64,000 bases of DNA. Origin: Sepioteuthis lessoniana. Its lineage: Eukaryota > Mollusca > Cephalopoda > Myopsida > Loliginidae. The stretch is taken from positions 24,146,836 to 24,210,835 of the forward strand of contig OY757916.1 in NCBI GenBank assembly GCA_963585895.1. Direction: 5' to 3'. The notes below the pieces were generated by a model. It saw only the letters and a list, made by a program, of their open reading frames with translations, ran no database searches and had not been told where the DNA came from. This document shows positions 1-10,985 of this stretch, in pieces (position 1 is the stretch's first letter; every line of letters starts with the position of its first letter). A program made the position numbers and the translations under genes.

Positions 1-336
1 CAGTTGTATCTCGTCTTATACTCTCTCTGTATTAATTTGTTGCATTAGCTTATTATGTGGTTGATCGTTTCATCTCTATCAACATATAACCTATGTTTTG
101 TTGTGTCTTATCTATCCTTGCTTTGATATGATTGATTCTTATGGTGTTGTTTTGTGCTGCTATAAGGAAAGATTTAGTTACTCTCTTAAGGTTTCCCTTT
201 CTTAGCCATGTCCATGTTTTCTCAAAAGAGATGTTGCTTACCGTCCATAGAGTTGTTTTTCTTCCCATTTTTGTTTTCTGGTCATTGTTGTTCTTCTGGT
301 CTTTGAGTTGTCAGTATTGCTTTTGGTGGCTGTAAT
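1..336 (-). pseudogene. LINE-A, central ORF fragment, broken
   Basis: Read on the minus strand this gives LINE protein pieces such as TRKQKWEEKQLYGR and KTWTWLRKGNLKR, then a degraded metal-knuckle-like stretch with DETINHII near position 60. I recall this order from the region after the reverse transcriptase in invertebrate non-LTR retrotransposons. Frames change between the pieces, so it is dead. It runs off the window edge and stops on the right at the target-site duplication of the F1 insertion. The upstream part of the same element lies at 924-1293. Clade not assigned. Confidence 0.6.
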
Positions 337-351
337 CAGTCGTACACTTTG

Positions 352-923
352 CCCAGTTGGCTGGGGCTGTAGAATACACTGACTGCTTCTCTGCAGAGGA
401 GTAAGACCCCCCCCCAACGAGTGTCCTGGATATGACACTAAACAATCTGATGGTGAGGTTCCAGCAATGCTGGAGCTTTGGGGAATGCGGTGTACCCCTT
501 TATTGCCATTGCTCCCAGGTCCACTCTGGCCTGGAGTGGTAGCACCTGATAGGGCCCTATCTATGGGTTAAATAGAACTAACAGCATACTTATGCTAAAA
601 TGAATTGAGTAAACTGAATAGATGGAAATAGAAACGTTTTTGACAATCAAACCGTACTTACACTTAAACTGTGTGCTTATGCTTAACTGAATTATTTCAA
701 ATAGAACTGTTTTTCGACATTAAAACTGTATTTACACTTAACTGAATTATTACATATAACTGCTTGAATAGTTTGAAATGGAAATGTTTTTGACAATTAA
801 ACTGTGTTCTTATGCTAAACTGAACTGTTTTCAATAGAACAGATTATTTACATAAAAATAAATTTGGCGTTAAATAACCTACAAAGGTTGATATGCCATA
901 AAACCAAACAAACCAAACCAAAC
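352..923 (+). repeat. F1 retroposon, full copy with TSDs
   Basis: The head reads CCAGTTGGCTGGGGCTGTAG. A ~220 bp moderately GC-rich unit follows, then AT-rich 50-60 bp sub-repeats around AACTGAATTGTTTGAAATAG. The tail ends GATATGCCATAAAACC plus AAACC repeats. Flanks 337-351 (CAGTCGTACACTTTG) and 924-938 (CAGTCTTACACTATG) are a 15 bp TSD with two mismatches, so this unit retroposed as a whole into LINE-A. I see no clear tRNA A/B boxes and do not recognise the head. Confidence 0.75.
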
Positions 924-1293
924 CAGTCTTACACTATGCTTTTCTATGTTGACTTCAAGTTGAATCGATGCCTCAATGCTGTCTTCAAAACTAGCAAGTC
1001 ATCTTCCTCCTTCTTTTCTTGATACATACAGTCTGTCATTGTCATCTCTTGGATGTAATGCCTTATGCATGCTTATTAGTTTTTTTGTTCTCTGGTCCAT
1101 TTGTTTAAGTTCTTCTCCAGTCCACTTCAAGAATAATCCCTAATATCTTACAAGGGGAACAGCACAGGTATTTATTCCTTTGAAAAGGTTTCTGCAATAG
1201 AGTTTTGTCTTGAGAAGCTTTCTAGTTCTCCTGAGATACTCTTTCTTAATTTTTTCTTTCATCTCCACTTGTTTGAAGGTGTTATTTTCATTA
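924..1293 (-). pseudogene. LINE-A, reverse transcriptase thumb region, broken
   Basis: The minus strand encodes, with frame breaks, a LINE thumb-like segment: VEMKEKIKKEY, then MHKALHPRD, then RLYVSRKEE. It is collinear with 1-336 once F1 is removed. The best-preserved sister copy is at 12862-13165. No intact ORF remains. Host function is not expected. Confidence 0.6.
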
Positions 1294-1440
1294 TCATTAT
1301 TATTATTATTATATCACTCTTGGCAAGTTTTTCACTCCAGTTTTAACTAGTGGTTTTTCACCAGAGCCTTAGTGACAGCAAGTCTCCTCAGATCTCCCAA
1401 ACTTTTTTCAGTATTCTGGATGATCTTAACAACGCTATTG
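1294..1440 (-). pseudogene. LINE-B C-terminal fragment with (AAT)n tail
   Basis: An (ATT)n tract at 1295-1312 is the (AAT)n tail on the minus strand. Next to it lies a sequence matching the LINE C-terminus seen at 11437-11646, whose protein contains VETIQTTALLRSVRILSRIL. It is truncated at 1440 by S4. The piece on the other side of the tail belongs to another LINE copy (LINE-A thumb). Confidence 0.55.
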
Positions 1441-1745
1441 CTTGGATTGCCTATAACCGTTACGCCATCTGTAGGTTGCAGGTTCAATCCTCACTACAGG
1501 TGAACAATATACAGGAATACTTGACACTTGTACCCGGTTATGGCAAACGGAATCAGAACAGGCGACTCCCATGGTTTCAATAAAGGACGTAGTTCGAAGT
1601 TCCGTGAAGATTCCCGAGTTCGACAAACACCTGAAGAAGGCCGGAGGACATATCGGCCGAAACGTTATGGAAATAACAATAAAGATGAAGACAGCAGTCC
1701 GAAAAACCTTACTGATAAAAATCAACAAGCTTCATCTCAGAAATT
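1441..1745 (+). repeat. S4 tRNA-derived SINE, copy 1
   Basis: A tRNA-like head carries a B-box-like GCAGGTTCAATCCT near 1480. A GC-richer body contains GAAGAAGGCCGGAGGACATA and ends near AAAAATCAACAAGC. The same order recurs at 52369-52745, so it is a repeat family. Short overlapping ORFs here (1435-1756 on both strands) are by-products. A central conserved core followed by a LINE-like 3' tail is typical of core-SINEs, but I cannot name the core. Confidence 0.65.
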
Positions 1746-2565
1746 TAGATAACTAATGTCCAAGTACTTGTTCATCTTTTTGCTTTTTTTTTTTTTGATT
1801 TTCAGTTTATGGTGTGCTGGAATGGGAAAATCCGCAAAATGATAAGTTTTTTTTTCTTGTTAATTAACACTAGTTCTGGTCTTCACAACATTATCTTATC
1901 AACTTACTAATCACTTTTTTGAAAATAGCACAATAAAACATCTGCAATAGCACAACAAACTAACTTACATCTTCTGAAGTAAGGAAGATTTTCACAGATG
2001 ATACAATAATTATATATAAAAACAATAATAGAAAACGATTACATATCATAGAAGCAATTTGAATGAAAAATAAAAAAAACAAACATAAATAAAATAGCAT
2101 TTAACACAGTCACAACATATTAAATATTTTTAATAACTAAAAATCACTATATTTATTTGTAAACCTTTTTCCAACTGAACGTTTTAAAACAAATCATTGA
2201 AAACGTTCCAATAGGATCCACACTTTTTTTATTTTTAGTTAAATTGGCTAAGAACACGTAAATCAGAATATTCTAGAAAAAAAGAATCCAAATCTCACTT
2301 AGAATATTCTGAAGTCTATCAGCAAACCCATCAATTAGAACATTCTTGAAAAAATGGACCAAACACTAACTTGCCAAAAGATTTTTCATAGAATGAAAAA
2401 ACAGAAAATTTAATGAATCTTATTTTCCAGGCAGGATTCTGGTTTGTGCATATACAATTTGCTATTATGATCAAATTTTAATCTCTTGCACAATTCCAAA
2501 GGGATAACCTTTCCCACCCTGTCATGCTAAGTCTTTTACTTCTTTTGTACTTGTGTCATTAGCCT
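1746..2565 (-). pseudogene. LINE-B remnants around an AT-rich insert
   Basis: 1746-1890 and 2425-2565 match successive parts of the LINE copy at 11680-12000 (for example the TTCTGGTTTGTGCATATAC block at 2438). Between them, 1890-2425 is very AT-rich with no recognised content. No ORF is preserved. S3 begins where the LINE match ends. Confidence 0.45.
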
Positions 2566-2818
2566 AATTAATAGAGTGTTCACCAATGGTCTGGGAGACC
2601 AGGGTTCAATCCCAGGCTGAGTCATACCAAAGAATAAAAAAAATGATACTTGATGCCGCCTTGCTTAACACTCAGCAATATAAGGTACGTATCAAGGTTA
2701 AAGTGGAGAAATCCAGGAAATGGAGTAGCACCCTCCCCTACACTTTGGTGTTGTAGCTATTGAAAAGGGAGCCATCGGGTCACCCTCAACTAAGGTCGCC
2801 AACTTTACTTGTACTAGT
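2560..2818 (+). repeat. S3 tRNA-derived SINE
   Basis: The head has an A-box-like region (GCCTAATTAATAGAGTG) and B-box GGGTTCAATCCCAGG, then GAGTCATACCAAAGA, a region ending CCTCCCCTACAC, and a 3' end at GGTCGCCAACTTTACTT. Near-full-length member of the commonest SINE in the window. Confidence 0.8.
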
Positions 2819-2864
2819 TTACTGCATTCACTTATTACATGACCTACACCTACCATGTCCTCGT

Positions 2865-3160
2865 GTCCTCGTGGTGTAATGGTTAAAGCGATGAACTGCG
2901 GAATCGTAGTACGCGAGTTCGTACTCCAGTCGCACTATTATGTTCACTTTCGGGCAAATACCCTTGGGAAAGGTATGAACCCCCTTATTCTCCCTCCAGC
3001 TATGGGTAAATAGTAGGACGGACTAGGTTCTTCAGCCTTGGTTAAGCAACTAGTCTAGGAGAAGGAAAACTCTGAATTCAAACCTGTTAAACTCCGCTTA
3101 AAAATTGACCTTGTGTCATATCCTGCCCGAGCGGAGGGGTTGGGTAAATAGTACCTACTT
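2865..3160 (+). repeat. Chimeric SINE: S2 head joined to S1 tail
   Basis: The head GTCCTCGTGGTGTAATGG and B-box GCGAGTTCGTACTCC are S2. From about 2975 the sequence switches to the S1 body (CTCCCTCCAGCTATGGGTAA, CAACTAGTCTAGGAGAAGG) and ends like S1 at GCGGAGGGGTTGGGTAAATA. The switch falls in GGGAAAGGTATGAA, which both families share. Confidence 0.75.
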
Positions 3161-3184
3161 CTGTTTCTTATTATCAGTTTTTAT

Positions 3185-3500
3185 TTTAATTTACTTGGTC
3201 TTTACAGCATTATTTTTTGCTGATTATCTTTTTTTAACTCCTCTGAGAGTTTTTCTTACCAACATTAGCTGATGATTTTCCACAGGAGTCTGAATAACAG
3301 CAATCTTCTCAAGTCTCCAGGACTCTTCTCAATATTTTGGCCAATCTCAACAATGCTATAGTTTGGATGGTCTCCACTTGTCCTCTAATTTCCGAGCCCT
3401 CCACTTCCTGTACCAGTCCTTTGGTGAATGTACCGAGCACATCAGTTAGAATTAGCATCACCATCATGTCCATATTCAATGTTTTTTTCCATTATGCAAG
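3185..3500 (-). pseudogene. LINE-C C-terminal fragment
   Basis: Minus-strand match to the LINE C-terminus (3' end at about 3236, coding part 3290-3480). The opposite-strand 162-residue ORF at 3337-3825 is an antisense shadow of this and the next copy. Degenerate. Confidence 0.5.
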
Positions 3501-3504
3501 CTGT

Positions 3505-4265
3505 CCACATCAGTTTCAGCCGTTGGTTCTTTACTGGAGTATCAGTGACAGCATGTTACTTTATGTTTCCAGGACTCTTCTAAGTATCCTGGCTGATCGC
3601 AAGGGCATAGTGATCTGGATAGTCTCAGTTGTTCCTCTGATCTCTAGTTTCCCCAGTCTCTTTTTCAGGCTATTTGGGACTGTTTCAAGGGCCCTAGCTG
3701 TGATTGGTATGACCATTACTTTCACGTTCCCCAACATTTTCAGCTCTCTGATAAGATGTTCAGTTTTTCATGTTTTGTTTTTTTATTTTCACTTTGTGGT
3801 CTGCACGAATAGCAAAACCTTCTGAATGACAATTTCTTTCCTTCTTGTTAATTAATATAAATAATGGTCTTCTGTCTTGGATTGGGTGATCTGTTTGTAT
3901 TTAAAATCCCAGAGAATATTATGCCACTAATTTTATCGTGTACATTCTGGTTAGTGCATTTATCATTTGAGAGCATTATCAAACTTTATTTTCTTGCACA
4001 ATTCACAGTGCATCATCTTTCCCACCCATTCATGCCTCCTGTTGTATTCCTTTTGTGTCATTTTGCTAAATTTACTTATGATGAACTGTTTCATCTCTAT
4101 TTACCCATCGCCTAGATTTGTTCTTCAGCTTATCATTTTTGCTTTGATACAATTAGTTCTTATGTCATTAATTGGTCCTACTTTTGATAAAGATTCAGTT
4201 TCTGTTTTCTAGTGTTCTCTCCATAGCTATGCCCAGGTCATCTTATGTTCAATTTTCCTACTTTG
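3505..4265 (-). pseudogene. LINE-D C-terminal and central fragment
   Basis: A second minus-strand LINE copy lies head-to-tail with LINE-C. It covers the C-terminal block (3530-3700), then the region matched at 11700-12100 and 1-240. Many stops and frame changes. Plus-strand ORFs at 3864-4212 are antisense shadows. Confidence 0.5.
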
Positions 4266-4284
4266 TCACTTCAAATGTCCATAT

Positions 4285-4385
4285 AATTTGATTGCTTTGG
4301 TTGGGTTCTATGACATATCAACCATTGTTGGTTATTTAAAGCTAAATCCTGTTTATTCATTTATTACATTAAACACATTCTGTTG
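4285..4385 (-). repeat. F1-type 3' tail fragment, minus
   Basis: Reverse complement of the F1/S2 shared tail (GACATATCAACCATTGTTGG, GGTTATTTAAAGC). No head is present, so this is a 5'-truncated copy. Confidence 0.5.
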
Positions 4386-4418
4386 ATAACTTGGCTAGTC
4401 AACTGGAGCTGTAGAATA

Positions 4419-5088
4419 CAAGATGGAATGATAAAATTGTTGCCCTAGAAAAGATGACATGATTCTATTTCCATTTAATGAAAACCAGTTTTCTTTTTTT
4501 GTTGCAGACAATCTATTAGTTGGCCAGTTGTGTACAAATCCCAAGAGCGATAAGAGCCTTCTATCATATCTGAAGGTGACACAATGTTCAACGAGCGAGA
4601 TTGAAGATGCGCTGCTGTACAACTCATGCTCTCTACCGATCCAAGTTATGACAATGGGACCATTGCCAGCAGCCTCAAAATGCAAATCTGGATTGCCACG
4701 AATAACAGGAATTTGCCCAGGGTGATGAAAACAAAGTTTCTGGCCACTCACTGACCCCCCCCTCCTCCCCCGACCTGAACCCACTGGACTACTTCGTTTG
4801 GTCATACGTCGAGAACCTCACCAACATGACCTCCCACAACACCAAAACCAGCCTGATCGCCGCCATGCGCCGAGTATTCACCTAGCTCACGCCGGCGCTT
4901 GTGAAAAAGGCATGCTCCCAGTTCTGAATCTGTATCAAGGCGGTGATTGAAGCTGAAGGCGGCTACATGTAATAGATATCAGCTCTACAACATAATCAAG
5001 TTACCTGAATTAATTTTTTCAAGAAAAGTTTTAAAATAAAGCTGTAGTGTTGTTTTCTTTAGGACGACTATTTTATTGTTCCACCCTG
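4419..5088 (+). mobile_element. Tc1/mariner-type DNA transposon, deleted, with TIRs
   Basis: Inverted ends start CAAGATGGAATGATAAAATT on the left and, reading inward, CAGGGTGGAACAATAAAATA on the right; similarity extends about 33 bp. TA dinucleotides at 4417-4418 and 5089-5090 form the expected TSD. At about 670 bp it is much shorter than an autonomous element (1.2-1.4 kb). The 3' half is unusually GC-rich for this window and holds the transposase remnant. Confidence 0.8.
4769..4972 (+). pseudogene. Tc1/mariner-superfamily transposase, C-terminal remnant
   Basis: The plus frame from 4769 reads PDLNPLDYFVW, the block around the last catalytic acidic residue of this transposase superfamily, then SLIAAMRRVFT and an in-frame stop near 4882. 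Further on it encodes CIKAVIEAEGGYM, typical of the extreme C-terminus. The N-terminus and first catalytic aspartate are missing, so it cannot transpose itself. The minus-strand 136-residue ORF here is a shadow. Confidence 0.75.
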
Positions 5089-5307
5089 TACACAGACTAC
5101 ACCTCTGCAGAGGAGTAAGACCACCCTCAATAAGAGTCCTGTATATGACACTAAACAATCTGATGGTGAGATTCCAGTAATGCTGGAGCTTTGGGAAATG
5201 CAGAGTACTCGTTCATTGCCATCACTCCCAGGTCCACTCTGGCCCGGAGTGGTAGCACCTGATAGTGTTCTATCTATGAGTCAAATAGACCTAAATTGCA
5301 TACTTAT

Positions 5308-5562
5308 CCTATTTACCAACCCCTCTGCTCGGGCAGGATATGACACAAGGTCAATTTTTAAGCGGAGTTTAACAGGTTTGAATTCAGAGTTTTCCTTCTC
5401 CTAGACTAGTTGCTTAACCAAGGCTGAAGAACCTAGTCTGTCCTACTATTTGCCCATAGCTGGAGGGAGAATAATTGGATTCATACCTTTTCCAAGGGTA
5501 TTAGTGCTATGGGAAATGCAATCAGTCTCGTCCAGGATTTGAACTGGTGTCGCTGTGTCCAT
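5308..5562 (-). repeat. S1 SINE, 5'-truncated, in F1
   Basis: Minus-strand S1 from its 3' end (GGGTTGGTAAATA class) to just inside the tRNA-like head; the A-box is missing. A TSD of TTGCATACTTAT lies at 5296-5307 and 5563-5574, both within F1 sequence. Confidence 0.85.
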
Positions 5563-5861
5563 TTGCATACTTATACTAAACTGAATTACTTGAAATAGAA
5601 CTGTTTTGCTATTTAAACTGCATACTAATGCAAAACTAAATTGTTTAAAATAGAACTGTTTTTTGACGTTGACACTGTACTTCCACTAAAGTGAATTGTT
5701 TGAAATAGAACGGTTCTGACATTTAACTGTGAATGGACAAATTCTATACTTATACTAAACTGAATTGTTTGAATTAGGACTGTTGACTAAACTGAATAGA
5801 TTGAAATAGAAATGCTTTTGACAGTTAAACTGTGTACTCATGCTAAACTGAATTGTTTGAA

Positions 5862-5936
5862 ATCATCATCATCATCATATCGTGCTGGCAGCACGGATAT
5901 CCCTGACCCTCTCTCGCCACTCCTCCCTATCGTTCA
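5862..5936 (-). mobile_element. RTE-like LINE 3' tip, 5'-truncated
   Basis: (ATC)n at 5862-5878 is the (GAT)n tail on the minus strand. It is followed by the last ~60 bp of the RTE ORF (GCACGGATATCCCTGACC). Inserted into F1. Confidence 0.75.
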
Positions 5937-6005
5937 TATTTGCATAAAAATGGATTTGGCATTAAATAACCAATAAAGGCTGATATGCCATAAAACCCAA
6001 ACAAT

Positions 6006-6394
6006 CAACTAACATTTAAATTCTATATGAAAAATTAGAAAAAAATCTGTGAATTCAGTTCTCATACTAAATGATTGCAATTTGTAAATTAAGAAAGAAA
6101 ATAGAATAAAAGGAAAAAGTAAAAGAAAAATTGAAATAAAGAAAGAATAAGAAGAAAAAAGAAAGAAATGAGATAAAAGGTAAGAAGATGAAAATTGAAC
6201 TCTTTTGTGGGCCGACAAAAGGACAAAAATGTTGCTCTGCCTGTGTCAATTGCTGACAAATATGTTACACATCATTCAAAACGTTTAAAAATCAAGAGAT
6301 AAAACAAAATGAGAGAAAAATAAAGAAAGAAATTGAAGGAAGCTGAAAAGAATTTGGCAGGAAGTGAGAAGGAAGTGATTTTTTTAAGGAAAGA
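6006..6394. other. A-rich unique stretch
   Basis: Purine-rich sequence (AAAGAAA-type runs). Minus-strand ORFs at 6009-6249 are S/F/L-rich artefacts of composition. Nothing else seen. Confidence 0.5.
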
Positions 6395-7075
6395 CAAGAA
6401 AATACTTTGAATGATAAGATGATTTTAAAGAAACTTTGAATGTTGAGATGATTATAAGGAACCACTGAATATTATGATGATTCTCACAAATTGAATTTTA
6501 AAATAATTCTACAGAATCATTGAATGTTAAGACGATCTGAAAGAACCATGGAATGTTAAGGTGATTTTATAGATCCATTAAATGTTATGATGATTCTCAC
6601 AAATCATTAAATGCTAAAATAATTCTACAGAATCATTGAATCTTAAGACGATCTGAAAGAATCATTGAATCTTAAGATGATTCTAACGAACCATTGAATG
6701 TTAAGATAATTTTTTTGAACCATTGAAAGTCATGATAGTTCTCACAAATCATTGAATGTTAAAATAATTCTACAGAATCATTGAATGCTAAGACAATTTG
6801 AAAGAATCATTGAATGTTAAGCTGATTCTAACAAACCATTGAATGTTAAGATGATTTTATAGAACCGTTGAATGTTAAAACAACATGAAAGTATCATTAA
6901 ATGTTAAGATGGTTTTAAGAAATCTATACCTACTAAGATGATTTAAAGAAATCATTGAATGTTTAGATGATTCTAAGAAATCATTGAGGTAAAAGATGAA
7001 TTGAAAGAATCATTTACTGTTAAGATGTTTCTTGGCAACCATTGAATGTTAAGATGATTTTAAGGAATCCTAATA

Positions 7076-7968
<893 letters not shown>

Positions 7969-8152
7969 TAAGATGATTCTAATAAACTATTGAACGTTAA
8001 GATCCTTCTCAAGAATCATGAAATGTTAAGCTAATTCTACAGAATCATTGAATATTAAAATGATTCTAAGGAACCATTGAATGTTAAGACATTTTTAAGG
8101 AACCATTCAATGACCCAATGAGAAATTTCAGGATCTATAAAAACACAAACAG

Positions 8153-8443
8153 GAGGTGCCCGTGGTGTAATGGTTATTGTTGTAGGAAATGGACACGGCG
8201 ACACGAGTTCAAATCCTGGAAGAGACTGATTGCATTTAGCATAGCACTAATACTCTTGGGAAAGGTATGAATCTAATTATTCTCCCTCCAGCTATGGGTA
8301 AATAGTCGGGCAGACTGGGTTCTTCAGCCTTGGTGAGGCAACTAGTCTAGGAGAAGGAAAACTCTGAATTCAAACCTGTTAAACTGCACTTAAAAATTGA
8401 CCTTGTGTCATATCCGGCCCGAGTGGAGGGGTCGATAAATATG
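8153..8443 (+). repeat. S1 tRNA-derived SINE, full length with TSD
   Basis: Head GTGCCCGTGGTGTAATGG (A-box) and GAGTTCAAATCC (B-box), body GAATCTAATTATTCTCCCTC, then CTAGTCTAGGAGAAGG, and an end at GGGGTCGATAAATATG. A perfect 16 bp TSD, ATAAAAACACAAACAG, flanks it at 8137-8152 and 8444-8459. Best reference copy of S1 here (291 bp). Confidence 0.92.
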
Positions 8444-8565
8444 ATAAAAACACAAACAGACAAAATAATTTGATCAGCATTAAAGTGGATGAATTCTTGT
8501 AAGCATATTAGAATAACAAAAAAAAAAGGCAACAAGAAGAGAAGAGAGAAAATAAAGAACAAATG

Positions 8566-8930
8566 ACATTCAGTGTCCTGGGTACGACACTTAGTTACAT
8601 CTTTTGGTGAGGGTTCAGTTGTAGAGTTTGGGGAATGTTGAGTACTCCCTCATTACTCCCTGGTCCACTCTGACCTGGAATGGTCGAACCTGTTAGGGTC
8701 CCATTCATGGGTCAATAAAATCATTCAATCATTTAATAAGGATTATTATTAGTAGTAGTAATTTGAAACTATTCAGCTGAGTATAAATTATTTGTATTAG
8801 ATAGGAACAATTGATGTAAAGAATAATTAGTGTTAATATATGAAAACTGGATACAAACAAATGAGCTTTAATTTGTTTAGAAATAAAGTTACCTTATAAA
8901 GTATTCACTTATAAATCAAATATATATATT
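8566..8930 (+). repeat. F1 variant copy, diverged
   Basis: F1 head part (GTGTCCTGGGTACGACACTT) and the CTCCCTGGTCCACTCTGACC block are followed by a variant AT-rich region with ATTATTATTAGTAGTAG. The same variant recurs at 33795-34200, 42795-43080 and 51803-52242, so F1 has subfamilies. Confidence 0.6.
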
Positions 8931-9232
8931 GGTCTAGTGAGTAGAGTGTTCACCAATGGTCCACGATACTGGGGTTCAATCCCATGTTGAGTCATACCAA
9001 CGACTCAAAAAATTGTACTCAATTGATGTAAAGAATAATTAGTGTTAATATATGAAAACTGGATACAAACAAATGAGCTTTAATTTGTTTAGAAATAAAG
9101 TTACCTTATAAAGTATTCACTTATAAATCAAATATATATATTGGTCTAGTGAGTAGAGTGTTCACCAATGGTCCACGATACTGGGGTTCAATCCCATGTT
9201 GAGTCATACCAACGACTCAAAAAATTGTACTC
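8809..9232 (+). repeat. Perfect 212 bp tandem duplication
   Basis: 8809-9020 and 9021-9232 look identical base for base. The unit holds the end of the F1 variant plus the head of an S3 SINE, ending at AAAAAATTGTACTC. Either very recent or an assembly artefact. Confidence 0.9.
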
Positions 9233-9372
9233 GATACCTTTTTGGTAAACACTCAGCATTATAAGTGCTTATCAAGAGTAATGTGGAGCAACCAACGGAA
9301 AGGAGTAGAATCCTCCAATTGAAAAGGGAGCCTTCAGGTTGCCCTCGAGTATGGTTGCTAACTTTAATTGAT
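8931..9372 (+). repeat. S3 SINE with duplicated head
   Basis: S3 head at 8931-9020 and again at 9143-9232, then the body (ACACTCAGCATTATAAG) to CTAACTTTAATTG at 9370. The duplicated head comes from the 212 bp tandem duplication, not from two insertions. Confidence 0.8.
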
Positions 9373-9558
9373 ATATATATATATATAAATAATGATGTTA
9401 ATAAATAAATATATATTAGATAGTATATATATATTTAATCCAAGGAAAATATTCTGCAACCTGAGGTTTCATGAAGTTTATAGAAGTTTTTAAAATTTAT
9501 AAAACAACATTCATCAGGCAGTTAAGAAGACACAAAGTGATTTACTGAAGACCAACAC

Positions 9559-9563
<5 letters not shown>

Positions 9564-9603
<40 letters not shown>
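9564..9603. repeat. (TA)n microsatellite
   Basis: About 20 TA units. The preceding 9373-9563 is AT-rich with short TA runs and no recognised content. Confidence 0.95.
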
Positions 9604-9609
<6 letters not shown>

Positions 9610-9804
9610 GGATTTATCATTGAATAACCCACAAGGAAAGATATTCCATAAAATACAAATCAACCAACCAACAAATTGTGGTAAAATAAAGAAGAGCTGG
9701 AGATTGCAAGGGTTTATGACAATAATAAAATTTGTTTCATATTTGTTCATTGTCGAAAAAAGAGATTTTTGATCTGGTTGTTTAACTTATCAACTCCAAC
9801 TTTT

Positions 9805-10985
9805 TCCTAGTCAGCTGGGGCTGTAGAATACACAGACTGCATCACTGCAGAGGTGTAAGACACACCCCAATGAGTGTCCTGAATATGACACTAAACAATC
9901 TAATAGTGAAGTTCCAGTAATGCTGGAGCTTTCATGAATACAGAGTACACCTTCATTGCCAGAGCTCCCAGGTCCACTCTGGCACGGAGTTGTAGCACCT
10001 GAAAGGGTCCTTGGTGAGGCAACTAGTCTAGGAGAAGGAAAATGGGTAAAAAAAATGCTGGAGCTTTCATGAATACAGAGTACCCCTTCATTGCCAGAGC
10101 TCCCAGGTCCACTCTGGCACGGAGTTGTAGCACCTGATAGGGTCCTTGGTGAGGCATCTAATCTAGGAGAAGGAAAATAGGTCAAAAAATGCTGGAGCTT
10201 TCATGAATACAGAGTACCCCTTCGTTGCCAGAGCTCCCAGGTCCACTCTGGCACGGAGTTGTAGCACCTGATAGGGTCCTTGGTGAGGCAACTAATCTAG
10301 GAAAAGGAAAATGGGTAAAAAAAATGCTGGAGCTTTCATGAATACAGAGTACCCCTTCATTGCCAGAGCTCCCAGGTCCACTCTGGCACGGAGTTGTAGC
10401 ACCTGATAGGGTCCTTGGTGGGGCAACTAGTCTAGGAGAAGGAAAATGGGTAAAAAAAATGCTGGAGCTTTCATGAATACAGAGTACCCCTTCATTGCCA
10501 GAGCTCCCAGGTCCACTCTGGCACGGAGTTGTAGCACCTGAAAGGGTCCTTGGTGAGGCAACTAGTCTAGGAGAAGGAAAATGGGTAAAAAAAATGCTGG
10601 AGCTTTCATGAATACAGAGTACCCCTTCATTGCCAGAGCTCCCAGGTCCACTCTGGCACGGAGTTGTAGCACCTGATAGGGTCCTTGGTGAGGCATCTAA
10701 TCTAGGAGAAAGAAAATAGGTCAAAAAATGCTGGAGCTTTTATGAATACAGAGTACCCCTTCATTGCCTGAGCTCCCAGGTCCACTCTGGCACAGTAGCA
10801 CCTGATAGGGTCCTATCAATGGTTCAAAAAAACAAAACTGCGTACTTATGCACAACTGAATTGCTTGAAATAGAACCGTTTTGACGTTAAAATTGGGTAC
10901 TTATGCTAAACTAAATTGTTTGAAATGTAACTGTTTTGACAACCAACCAACTTCAACTTTCTATTATTTCCTTATCAATAGACAT
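9805..10985 (+). repeat. F1 copy with expanded internal array
   Basis: The head (AGTCAGCTGGGGCTGTAGAA) starts near 9810. The AT-rich sub-repeats and truncated tail lie at 10835-10985. Between them the mid-segment is replaced by the tandem array at 9920-10815. Confidence 0.75.
9920..10815 (+). repeat. ~135 bp chimeric tandem array, 7 units
   Basis: Unit starts (ATGCTGGAGCTTTCATGAAT) are at 9920, 10055, 10189, 10324, 10459, 10594 and 10728, a period of 134-135. Each unit joins an F1 segment (to GATAGGGTCC) with an S1 segment (TTGGTGAGGCAACTAGTCTA). Units 1/5 and 2/6 share private variants (AAAGGGTCC; GCATCTAATC), which implies a four-unit higher-order repeat. Minus-strand ORFs of 124 and 180 residues across it are artefacts. 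Confidence 0.9.

Larger units (their letters stand above)
4390..6005 (+). repeat. F1 copy carrying three nested insertions
   Basis: F1 head at 4393-4418, continued at 5091-5307, 5563-5861 and 5937-6005, where it ends at GATATGCCATAAAACCC. The interruptions are a Tc1/mariner element (4419-5088), a 5'-truncated S1 (5308-5562) and a 75 bp RTE tip (5862-5936). Removing them restores an ordinary F1. This makes F1 older than all three. Confidence 0.75.

Noticed and set aside
2865-2940. tRNA-like sequences with A and B boxes as real tRNA genes
   Set aside because: The heads of S1-S4 lack a proper acceptor stem and cloverleaf and continue into SINE bodies. They are pol III promoter relics.
3337-3825. 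162-residue plus ORF
   Set aside because: Antisense to the minus-strand LINE-C/LINE-D C-terminal fragments.
10182-10724. 180-residue minus ORF with repeated blocks
   Set aside because: It is the open frame of the ~135 bp chimeric F1/S1 array. The unit is made of noncoding retroposon pieces, and periods of 134-135 bp leave it open only by chance.
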